Source: Cyanothece sp. UBA12306 (GTDB lineage: Bacteria; Cyanobacteriota; Cyanobacteriia; Cyanobacteriales; Microcystaceae). From it: a stretch of DNA of 6,568 bases. The position numbers and the translations under genes were made by a program. This document shows, one piece after another, positions 1 through 5,373 of this stretch. The stretch covers positions 873 to 7,440 of the forward strand of contig DLXW01000252.1 of NCBI GenBank assembly GCA_003448685.1. Reading direction: 5' to 3'. The first letter of the stretch is position 1, and the number at the start of each line of letters is the position of its first letter. Under the pieces are notes generated by a model, which was not told where the DNA came from, did not search any database, and saw nothing but the letters and a program-made list of their open reading frames with translations.

Positions 1-14
1 CTGACTTCTGACTT
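1..14. repeat. Tandem heptamer repeat, two CTGACTT units
   Basis: CTGACTT occurs twice back to back at the very start of the window, so the array may continue beyond it. Short tandem heptamers of this sort are common between genes in cyanobacteria. No function can be assigned. Confidence 0.5.
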
Positions 15-17
15 CGT

Positions 18-53
18 TAAGGTAGGGGACAAAAACCATTGACCCCTACTTTA
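18..53 (-). terminator. Stem-loop downstream of the PEP-CTERM gene, possible terminator
   Basis: GTAGGGG at 22-28 pairs perfectly with CCCCTAC at 43-49. The stem extends outward through one G-T wobble and three A/T pairs to 18 and 53, giving 11 pairs around a 14-nt loop. It lies about 24 nt past the stop codon of the minus-strand PEP-CTERM gene, where a terminator is expected. No T tract follows on the minus strand, so it may act as an mRNA 3' stabiliser instead of an intrinsic terminator. Confidence 0.35.
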
Positions 54-76
54 TCCTAAAGGATATTGCCATACTT

Positions 77-721
77 TTATTTCTTCTGGGCTTTTTTTAA
101 TTTACCCTTGAAAGTTGCACCAAAAGCGATCGCTGCTCCTGCACCTAATATAGTTAGAGGTTCGGGAACAGTACCATTTCGTTCATTGATACCAAAGGTG
201 AGACCTATCTGAGAAGCGCGACCTGGAGGGATACTCGAATCAGCAGATAAAGAGCTAACGGGTCCGGTGAACTCAATAATGCCATTAGAAAAGGTATTGA
301 CAGATCCAGGAAGAGTTATGGAATTACCCGCAACTGTTGCTCCTGCGAATCCAGAGGCAATAGTAAAGGACTGATCAAAGGTTATGGTATTACCTCCGCG
401 CCAAAAAACACCATAGAGCAGAAGATTGGAAACAGAACTAGAAAAGGTTGTTGTCCAGTCGCTGTTTTGGTCATAAGCAACAGTTTGTTGCGAGGTTGAT
501 AGGGGAGCAGCAGAGTAATCACTTCCTGATAGGTCTGTTGTAAAAAAGTTAGGAATATTGATATTGGACAGGGTGACAGAGGTTCCGTCTAAGTCTCCAG
601 TAGTAGGGGTTGTCCAGTCAACGCCAATAGCTGCAGCCATGGTAGGTGCAGAGGACATTAGTAAGCTTCCGGTGACTACGGTTGCTGCGATCGCAGACTG
701 GGGGATTGTCTTATTTAACAT
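77..721 (-). CDS. PEP-CTERM sorting domain-containing exported protein
   Basis: This 214-residue protein appears to be exported and then processed at its C-terminus. Residues 1-31 look like a signal peptide: a short basic start (MLNK), a hydrophobic stretch at about 10-22, and an Ala-rich cleavage region (TMAAA). The C-terminus is a classic PEP-CTERM tripartite signal, with the VPEP motif at 185-188, a hydrophobic small-residue segment at about 189-203, and a basic tail (KGKLKKAQKK). In this family that signal is known to be recognised by an exosortase, which cleaves or anchors the protein at the cell surface. The middle (32-184) is rich in Ser, Thr, Gly and Asn and looks beta-rich, as in secreted matrix proteins; it matches no enzyme that I recognise. 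The start at 721 is supported by AAGGAG at 731-736, 9 nt upstream. No exosortase gene lies in the window. The specific function is unknown. Confidence 0.9.
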   Translation of the reverse strand: MLNKTIPQSAIAATVVTGSLLMSSAPTMAAAIGVDWTTPTTGDLDGTSVTLSNINIPNFFTTDLSGSDYSAAPLSTSQQTVAYDQNSDWTTTFSSSVSNLLLYGVFWRGGNTITFDQSFTIASGFAGATVAGNSITLPGSVNTFSNGIIEFTGPVSSLSADSSIPPGRASQIGLTFGINERNGTVPEPLTILGAGAAIAFGATFKGKLKKAQKK

Positions 722-730
722 CAGGTTTCA

Positions 731-736
731 CTCCTT
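731..736 (-). promoter_or_regulatory. Shine-Dalgarno site of the PEP-CTERM gene
   Basis: AAGGAG on the minus strand lies 9 nt before the ATG at 719-721. It is a full-strength site and fixes the start codon. It stands out because the apt, DUF3038 and MOSC genes here lack an obvious ribosome binding site. Confidence 0.75.
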
Positions 737-745
737 AAATTTGGT

Positions 746-812
746 CAGATAAACAGCTAATAAGCTTTTTATCTGGTCTTAGAGCAATTAAATGGCTTTT
801 ATACCAGATAAA
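746..812 (-). promoter_or_regulatory. Leader with competing hairpins built from three CAGATAAA boxes
   Basis: Three copies of one octamer lie in the presumed 5' leader of the PEP-CTERM mRNA: CAGATAAA at 746-753, its reverse complement TTTATCTG at 768-775, and CAGATAAA at 805-812. The middle copy can pair with the 803-812 copy (10 bp, TTTATCTGGT with ACCAGATAAA, 25-nt loop) or with the 746-753 copy (8 bp, 14-nt loop), but not both. The second hairpin ends about 10 nt upstream of the Shine-Dalgarno site. The boxes could equally be DNA sites for a regulator. The repeats are seen directly; any switching is inference. Confidence 0.45.
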
Positions 813-819
813 CTCTTTT

Positions 820-847
820 ATTCTACCCCCCCCTCATATTTTGTCAA
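820..847 (-). promoter_or_regulatory. Sigma70-type promoter of the PEP-CTERM gene with G8 spacer tract
   Basis: Read on the minus strand, a perfect -35 box TTGACA (842-847) is followed by a 16-nt spacer and a 5/6 match -10 box TAGAAT (820-825). Transcription would start near 813, giving a leader of about 92 nt. Eight consecutive G occupy the -10-proximal part of the spacer (826-833). The 16-nt spacer is one base shorter than the usual optimum, so a one-base gain in the G tract would be expected to strengthen the promoter. Confidence 0.6.
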
Positions 848-910
848 GATATTGCCTTATTTTGAGAGAATTGACTTTTAAATGTTTCTTCAGGAGTATT
901 ATTCAACAAT

Positions 911-1031
911 TGACAATTGACAATGACCTCTCCCTTGAAGGGAGAGAATTGGAAAAGCGGAAATATATTGTCTTTTTTCCCCTTAAAATGGGAGGCTTTA
1001 AACCGAATGAATCAATAATTATCAATTGTCA
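911..1031. repeat. 121-bp inverted-repeat element (MITE-like) at the tnpB breakpoint
   Basis: TGACAATTGACAATGA at 911-926 matches, in inverted orientation, the sequence at 1016-1031 (14 of 16 positions). The left arm belongs to a tandem TTGACAA heptamer (910-923). Just inside it is a strong hairpin, CTCTCCCT-TGA-AGGGAGAG, at 928-946. No convincing coding sequence lies within: a short open frame at 841-1056 runs through both arms and looks accidental. TnpB homology begins directly after the right arm. The element could be a small non-autonomous insertion, or the 928-946 hairpin could be a remnant of the IS left end. Outside this element and the PEP-CTERM promoter, I see nothing else in the gene-free stretch 722-1033. 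Confidence 0.45.
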
Positions 1032-1033
1032 GT

Positions 1034-1588
1034 CGAGAACATCAAAGAATTGCTAGAGCAAGAAAAGACCATGCTTACAAAATTGCTCATCAACTCTTAA
1101 GAACAGGGCAACAAGTTTTCTTTCATGAAAAGCTTAATCTTAAGGGATTAAGTCGGAAAAACAAGCCAAAACAAGATGATACAGGTAAGTATCTTCCTAA
1201 TGGATAATCAGCTAAGTCAGGACTTAATAAATCCTGGCTCGATGCTGCTTTTGGACAGTTCTTTTCAATCTTTAACTACATAGCTGGAAAAGCTGGAGTT
1301 GCGGTGATTGAAGTGAACCCTGCTTATACATCTCAATTACTTTCTTATCGTGATGAATTTGTTTTTACTAATTGCAGTATTCGAGAATATTGGGATGAAT
1401 TTGAACAAGTTTTAATTGATAGAGATGTCAATGCTGCTATTAATATAAAACGAGTTGGGCTGGACGAGTTCCCAACTATAAAACGCCGTAAAGGTAAACC
1501 AGTAATAGTCAATTCTAATACTGATTATACCTCCCCCGAAGTTCTCTCTATCTTTCGGGATCTCGAGAAGCCCGCATCGTACCCGTAG
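1034..1588 (+). pseudogene. tnpB: tnpB remnant: IS200/IS605-family RNA-guided nuclease, N-terminally truncated with internal stop
   Basis: This frame encodes about the C-terminal half of a cyanobacterial TnpB (OrfB/IS1341 type). It begins at REHQRIARARKDHAYK (1034 onward) with no start codon; the N-terminal helix-turn-helix part and the first RuvC aspartate are missing. An in-frame TAA at 1205-1207 interrupts it after KYLPNG. Relatives of this family, as I recall them, carry Gln here, so a CAA-to-TAA change is likely. Still visible are the RuvC-II glutamate region (FFHEKLNLKGLSRK), the Trp/Phe-rich AAFGQFF helix, NPAYTSQ, and the RuvC-III aspartate in DRDVNAAINIKRVG. The four-Cys zinc ribbon usual between NPAYTSQ and DRD is absent; LLSYRDEFVFTNCSIREYWDE fills that place, which fits a zinc-finger-less cyanobacterial subgroup. 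The TAG stop lies inside the right-end hairpin. No tnpA is present, so the element cannot move on its own, and the nuclease must be inactive. Confidence 0.88.
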
Positions 1589-1610
1589 GGTCGATGTCGG
1601 GAGTCGTCAC
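1571..1610 (+). mobile_element. Right end of the IS200/IS605-type element with subterminal hairpin
   Basis: The hairpin at 1571-1601 has arms CCCG, CATCG and ACCC on the left and GGGT, CGATG and CGGG on the right. That makes 13 pairs, two single-T bulges (1580, 1597) and a GTA loop. The tnpB stop codon TAG (1586-1588) overlaps the loop. Imperfect subterminal hairpins are how IS200/IS605 ends are recognised in this family, and the same region forms the 3' scaffold of the reRNA (omega RNA). The sequence GAGTCGTCAC (1601-1610) probably ends the element; the boundary is approximate. No matching left end is certain. Confidence 0.6.
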
Positions 1611-1624
1611 GAATGCAATAGTTA

Positions 1625-3178
1625 TTATCCTTTGAACCCATATCCTCCTCCCCCAGGAGTTTCAATGACAAAAATGTCTCCTGTTTCCATTTCAATCATA
1701 GCGGTACTTGCTAATTGTTCAAGTTTTCCCCCTTTTCTAATAACATAATTTTTTCCTACTTTTCCTGGTTCCCCTCCTGCTAAACCAAAGGGAGGTATAA
1801 CGCGATGACTTGATAAAATAGCGGCTGTCATTGGTTCTAAAAACCGTAAACAACGTCTTACTCCATTACCTCCTTTATGACATCCTTCTCCTCCACTATT
1901 TTCACGAATACTAAAGTTTTCTAGAATAACAGGATATCGCCATTCTAAAACTTCAGGATCAGTTAAACGAGAGTTAGTCATGTGGGTATGAACTGCATCG
2001 GTTCCATCAAAATTAAGGCCTGCACCAGAACCACCACAAATTGTCTCATAATATTGATATTTTTCATTACCAAAGGTAAAGTTATTCATGGTTCCTTGGG
2101 AAGCAGCTAGGACTCCTAATGCACCATATAAAGCATCAACAATTACTTGAGAAGTTTCTACATTGCCAGCGACAACTGCTGCTGGATAGGTGGGATTTAA
2201 TAGACAACCTTCAGGAATAATTAAATGGAGGGGTTTTAGACATCCCTCATTAAGAGGAATATTGTCTTTAACTAAGGTTCTAAAAACATATAAAATAGCT
2301 GCTTGGACAACTGCTTTAGGAGCATTAAAATTATTATCTGCTTGTAAAGAAGTTCCAGTAAAGTCAATAGTTGCAGTGCGATTATTTTTATCTATTGTTA
2401 CTTTAACGTTAATTTGTAATCCCTGATCCAAAGTATAAGTAAATTCTCCATTATTTAGAATATTGATAGCTTTTTTAACGCATTCTTCCGCATTATTTTG
2501 GACAAAAGCCATGTAGTTTTTTACAGTTTCTAGTCCATATTGCTCAATCATGCGGTAAAGTTCTTTAACTCCTGTTTCATTGGCAGCAATTTGGGCTTTA
2601 AAATCAGCAATATTTTGTTGAATATTCCTAGCCGGATAGGGATTATTTTTCAAGATAGTTTTAATTGTTTCTTCTTGAAAAATACCGTTTTGTAATAGTA
2701 GACAATTATCGAATAGAATACCCTCTTCAGTAATTAATTTAGAATGGGGAGGCATAGACCCTGGAGTTATTCCCCCAATATCAGAATGGTGACCACGAGA
2801 AGCAACATAAAAGATAGGTTTAGGGTCATCAGAAGTCAGAAAAACAGGGGTTATAACAGTAACATCTGGTAAGTGAGTTCCACCATTATAAGGATTATTA
2901 GAAATATAAACATTGCCAGATCTTAGATTTTTTTCCTGGTCTTTAATCAGACTTTTAACACTTTCACTCATACTGCCTAAATGGACAGGAATATGGGGAG
3001 CATTGGCAACTAAGAGTCCTTGTTGATCAAAAATAGCACAGGAAAAATCAAGCCTTTCCTTAATATTAACAGAAGAAGCCGTATTTTGTAGGGTTATTCC
3101 CATTTGTTCGGCAATAAATTGATAGAGATTTTTGAAAATTTCAAGATAGATGGGATCGCTTTGAGATTGGTTTGACAT
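1625..3178 (-). CDS. Hydantoinase B/oxoprolinase family protein (HyuB-type subunit)
   Basis: This 517-residue protein is a full-length HyuB-type subunit. The family covers N-methylhydantoinase B, the B half of 5-oxoprolinase, and related acetone and acetophenone carboxylase subunits. They open or carboxylate small cyclic or carbonyl substrates together with an ATP-using HyuA subunit, in the cytoplasm. Family landmarks run in order: ERLDFSCAIFD (41-51), HIPVHLGSM (62-70), NNPYNGGTHLPDVTVITPVF (94-113), a His/Asp-rich metal-site-like ASRGHHSDIGG (126-136), HTHMTNSRLTDPEVLEWRYP (397-416), SGGEGCHKGGNGVRR (428-442) and the terminal TPGGGGYG (508-515). Both ends look complete. The gene lies 69 nt downstream of apt on the same strand and could be cotranscribed with it. 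No HyuA/OplA gene is in the window, so the substrate cannot be assigned; 5-oxoproline is one possibility. The stop lies about 15 nt from the tnpB remnant's right end, so the IS landed just beyond the gene without damaging it. Confidence 0.88.
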   Translation of the reverse strand: MSNQSQSDPIYLEIFKNLYQFIAEQMGITLQNTASSVNIKERLDFSCAIFDQQGLLVANAPHIPVHLGSMSESVKSLIKDQEKNLRSGNVYISNNPYNGGTHLPDVTVITPVFLTSDDPKPIFYVASRGHHSDIGGITPGSMPPHSKLITEEGILFDNCLLLQNGIFQEETIKTILKNNPYPARNIQQNIADFKAQIAANETGVKELYRMIEQYGLETVKNYMAFVQNNAEECVKKAINILNNGEFTYTLDQGLQINVKVTIDKNNRTATIDFTGTSLQADNNFNAPKAVVQAAILYVFRTLVKDNIPLNEGCLKPLHLIIPEGCLLNPTYPAAVVAGNVETSQVIVDALYGALGVLAASQGTMNNFTFGNEKYQYYETICGGSGAGLNFDGTDAVHTHMTNSRLTDPEVLEWRYPVILENFSIRENSGGEGCHKGGNGVRRCLRFLEPMTAAILSSHRVIPPFGLAGGEPGKVGKNYVIRKGGKLEQLASTAMIEMETGDIFVIETPGGGGYGFKG

Positions 3179-3247
3179 TTAAAAGTTATCAAATAGCTAG
3201 GATAAAAATATTGATAGGTGGGGAGCTTGACTAATTATTTTATGTTG

Positions 3248-3766
3248 TTAATAATCTACTAAACTAATGATAGGAACATCAGGAAGTTTTTCCCGGCCAC
3301 CCAAACCAACTAACTCAATAATGAAGGCAAATCCTAAAATCTCACAACCAATCTTTTCTAATAAATCTGCCGTTGCTTTAGCTGTTCCCCCAGTGGCAAT
3401 CAAATCATCAACAATTAAAACCCGATGATGATTTTGCAGAGCATCTTGATGAATTTCTAGGCTATCAGTGCCATATTCCAAGTCATACTCTATTTGATGG
3501 ACAGCGCCTGGAAGTTTTCCTGGTTTGCGAACAGGGACAAAACCAGCTTCGAGATGATAGGCTAAAGGTACTCCGAAAAGAAACCCACGGGATTCCATGC
3601 CCACCACGTAATCTGGTACTAATCCAGCCATTTGGCATTTTTGAGTCAGGGTATCAATAGTATGGCGAAGTCCTTCCCCGTGGCTTAGTAGAGTAGTAAT
3701 ATCTCGAAACATAATTCCAGGTTGGGGAAAGTCAGGAATATCTCTAATTAACTCTTTAATATCCAT
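3248..3766 (-). CDS. apt: Adenine phosphoribosyltransferase
   Basis: The enzyme joins adenine and PRPP to make AMP and pyrophosphate (cytoplasmic purine salvage). The product is 172 residues, the usual bacterial APT length. It starts with the characteristic [21 protein letters not shown] (7-27). It has the APT region [18 protein letters not shown] (52-69), a flexible catalytic-loop segment VRKPGKLPG (79-87), and the PRPP-binding signature [14 protein letters not shown] (116-129) with its two acidic residues. The ATG at 3764-3766 is chosen because family homology begins immediately after it. The frame stays open to 3946, but an upstream start would add 60 unrelated residues and run through the divergent promoter region. 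No clear Shine-Dalgarno site is present. It is divergent from the DUF3038 gene (143-nt gap) and is followed on the same strand by the HyuB-type gene. Confidence 0.95.
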   Translation of the reverse strand: MDIKELIRDIPDFPQPGIMFRDITTLLSHGEGLRHTIDTLTQKCQMAGLVPDYVVGMESRGFLFGVPLAYHLEAGFVPVRKPGKLPGAVHQIEYDLEYGTDSLEIHQDALQNHHRVLIVDDLIATGGTAKATADLLEKIGCEILGFAFIIELVGLGGREKLPDVPIISLVDY

Positions 3767-3814
3767 CAATTTTAGATAAATGAGAAGTTTTAAGCAAATG
3801 TCGCCCCTTATGAT

Positions 3815-3844
3815 AGCATAAAGCAGTTGAATGAAGATCAACAA
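3815..3844 (-). promoter_or_regulatory. Candidate apt promoter
   Basis: On the minus strand, TTGTTG (3839-3844) and TATGCT (3815-3820) are separated by 18 nt, each matching 4 or 5 of 6 consensus positions. Transcription would start near 3808, leaving about a 40-nt leader. It sits back to back with the stronger promoter of the divergent gene. Confidence 0.4.
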
Positions 3845-3848
3845 AAAC

Positions 3849-3876
3849 TTGGCATTTTTGTATACCGTGCTATGAT
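3849..3876 (+). promoter_or_regulatory. Promoter of the DUF3038-DUF4335 operon
   Basis: TTGGCA (3849-3854) and TATGAT (3871-3876) are separated by 16 nt. A TGC directly before the -10 box makes it an extended -10. Each box matches consensus at 5 of 6 positions. Transcription would start near 3883, about 27 nt before the ATG at 3910. Confidence 0.6.
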
Positions 3877-3909
3877 GTTTGATGGTTAAAACCCCCAAAT
3901 ATTCTCCTG

Positions 3910-4518
3910 ATGTCTGATTTAAGTTCTGTTGCTGAATCAAAACCAATTATTTTAGATATCCTGCCTGACTTTCCTATTTCTGGCCAGCGATGTTCTATAC
4001 AACTACAACAACAGATTGATTTATTGTTATTAACTATCGAAGCTTTAGAATTGGGAGCATCAGAATCTATGCTCGAAACCATTCAACAGTTAAATCTTCA
4101 GGAAATTATTAAAAATAGAATTGCTTTGTGGCGCTTACGTTCTAGTAATCCTTGGCGGCATTCCTACACACGCACTAACTTAACAGTTGATCAAGCCAAA
4201 GCATTAGTTATTATCATGAGTTATCGGGCTAAACCTTTAGCAGTACAGATTAGACAACTGTTATTAGCCGAACAACAAATGTTACAAAAGAGATTACCTG
4301 TCAATTGTCATTTTCTCCTATCGGAGTATTTAGATCAATTTCGCGCCCATTTTCAAAGTCGCATGAATTCTCGTCGCGCTAAAGTTTCAGTTTATCTGTC
4401 TTCAAAAGATGAATTAAATGGTTTAGCCTTATCTTTGTTAAAAAAACTTTTGTTTTGCACTGGAACTACAGGAATGCAGCGCTTTTGGATTAGTTTGTTT
4501 GATGGGGAAGTAGCATGA
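3910..4518 (+). CDS. DUF3038 domain-containing protein (cyanobacterial, function unknown)
   Basis: This 202-residue protein is recognised as DUF3038 from its leucine-rich helix [21 protein letters not shown] (36-56), the Arg/Trp segment [23 protein letters not shown] (70-92) and the following helix [27 protein letters not shown] (93-119). The family is, to my knowledge, confined to cyanobacteria and has no assigned function. No signal peptide or membrane segment is evident; it looks like an all-helical soluble protein with a basic C-terminal half, which might permit nucleic-acid or membrane-surface contact (inference). It is the first gene of a two-gene operon, its stop overlapping the start of the DUF4335 gene by ATGA, so the two are probably made in fixed proportion and may interact. 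There is no Shine-Dalgarno site before the ATG. Confidence 0.82.
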   Translation: MSDLSSVAESKPIILDILPDFPISGQRCSIQLQQQIDLLLLTIEALELGASESMLETIQQLNLQEIIKNRIALWRLRSSNPWRHSYTRTNLTVDQAKALVIIMSYRAKPLAVQIRQLLLAEQQMLQKRLPVNCHFLLSEYLDQFRAHFQSRMNSRRAKVSVYLSSKDELNGLALSLLKKLLFCTGTTGMQRFWISLFDGEVA

Positions 4519-5192
4519 GTATTCGTCGTCAGTATAGTCTACCTAATTGCACTTTAATTTTAGAGGGATGGGGTGATAGTTTTGGGGTTAATGATTCCTC
4601 GTCGAGTCGTCCTGTACTATCGAGTTTATCTAATGTTGAATGTCATTTTGTCGGTATTCCAGAAAAACTTCACGGAGGACGAACCTTTCTGGAAAATTTG
4701 ACTAAAGCAGCGAGTTCCTATGCTCAGGAATATCTTAGTGGTGTTCCCCATCCTCAAAAGACCGAGTCCACAGAAGATTCTATTCATTTTGAAAAAATTC
4801 CAGGTAAAGATCTTCATCGCTTGATTTGGCAAGCTCAACCCAAGGCAGAAGAAAAGCCTCCAATTGAATTAGAATTAACTACAGTTCAATTATTTGACTT
4901 GGTCGAAGGGATTGATCAGTTTTTTGCAGATACCCAGGCTTTACCTGATTTTACTTTACAGTTACAGCCCCTTTCTCGACGATATCGTCTCCCAGATGAA
5001 CCTTTGGTACAAAGAGCTGTTCCGGCTAGTTTAGGAATAGGTAGTCTGGTTTTAGCGGCATTTATATTATTCTTTTTACCTATTCCTGAAGTACGTGAAC
5101 CAGAGATTAAACCATCCATTGCTCCCACCCAAAACTTACCCAATACCCAATCTTCTCCTCCTCCAACTGATAATGATAATTCAAGAGAGTAA
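4515..5192 (+). CDS. DUF4335 domain-containing protein, single-pass membrane (function unknown)
   Basis: This 225-residue protein shows the DUF4335 N-terminal signature: [20 protein letters not shown] (2-21), RPVLSSLSNVECHFVG (32-47), LHGGRTFLENLTKAASSYAQEYLSGVPHP (52-80). A second block, ELTTVQLFDLVEGIDQFFAD (120-139), leads to PLSRRYRLPDEPLVQRAVP (152-170). A single hydrophobic helix follows at about 171-190, then a short proline-rich, low-complexity tail ending in NSRE. Function is unknown; family members with the TM segment probably sit in the thylakoid or plasma membrane, with the conserved domain on one side and the tail on the other. The start codon overlaps the DUF3038 stop (ATGA, 4515-4518), indicating translational coupling, helped by a weak GGGGAAG at 4504-4510. 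Confidence 0.82.
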   Translation: MSIRRQYSLPNCTLILEGWGDSFGVNDSSSSRPVLSSLSNVECHFVGIPEKLHGGRTFLENLTKAASSYAQEYLSGVPHPQKTESTEDSIHFEKIPGKDLHRLIWQAQPKAEEKPPIELELTTVQLFDLVEGIDQFFADTQALPDFTLQLQPLSRRYRLPDEPLVQRAVPASLGIGSLVLAAFILFFLPIPEVREPEIKPSIAPTQNLPNTQSSPPPTDNDNSRE

Positions 5193-5273
5193 GGTCTTTA
5201 AGGATTTTTTCTAGTGATAGAATAAAATAAACTTTAAGGAAGAGGTTTCAGTCCTATAACGAAGTACGTATTT

Positions 5274-5347
5274 TGGTTAGGACATTTATCTACTCCGAAG
5301 CTCCGGTCTCCCTACTCCCGAAAACCCTACTCTATGTGTCCTAACCA
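5274..5347. repeat. Perfect 11-bp inverted repeat enclosing 52 nt
   Basis: TGGTTAGGACA (5274-5284) is the exact inverse of TGTCCTAACCA (5337-5347). The enclosed 52 nt contain CCCTACTC twice (5310-5317 and 5325-5332) and an imperfect palindrome around CCGAAGCTCCGG (5295-5306). The interior is strikingly C-rich compared with its AT-rich surroundings. It may be a structured RNA, an operator, or a small mobile or repetitive element. It lies between the DUF4335 stop and the MOSC start, 26 nt before the latter. Confidence 0.6.
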
Positions 5348-5357
5348 TTATTTGTAA

Positions 5358-5366
5358 TGCTATAAA
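5358..5366 (+). promoter_or_regulatory. Possible extended -10 element of the MOSC gene
   Basis: TGC followed by TATAAA lies so close to the ATG at 5374 that transcription would begin within about a base of the start codon, implying a leaderless or near-leaderless mRNA. No Shine-Dalgarno site is present, which agrees. The expected -35 position coincides with the right arm of the inverted repeat and has no good -35 match, so an activator would probably be needed. This is tentative. Confidence 0.3.
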
Positions 5367-5373
5367 ATTTTTG

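Noticed and set aside
841..1056. A 71-codon plus-strand open frame
   Set aside because: It spans the inverted repeats and hairpin of the 911-1031 element, has no family resemblance and no ribosome site, and ends inside the tnpB remnant in a different frame.
1304..1588. A free-standing 94-residue gene
   Set aside because: It is the C-terminal piece of the tnpB remnant. The same frame continues upstream past the TAA at 1205 with clear TnpB sequence, and its GTG/ATT-type start has no support.
2190..2426. A plus-strand frame inside the HyuB-type gene
   Set aside because: It is antisense to a strongly conserved coding region and has no recognisable protein features. The same applies to 558-752, 3870-4082, 4626-4838 and 4916-5143.
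3767..3946. A 60-residue N-terminal extension of apt
   Set aside because: The extra residues are unlike APT, which begins at MDIKEL, and the frame would run through both divergent promoters and into the DUF3038 gene.
5196..5240. Terminator after the DUF4335 gene
   Set aside because: CTTTAAGGA occurs twice (5196-5204, 5232-5240) and a T6 run follows the first copy, but these are direct repeats with no G/C-rich stem before the T run.
5371..5373. TTG as the MOSC start codon
   Set aside because: The ATG immediately after it at 5374 is the simpler choice; the TTG adds a single residue and has no ribosome site.
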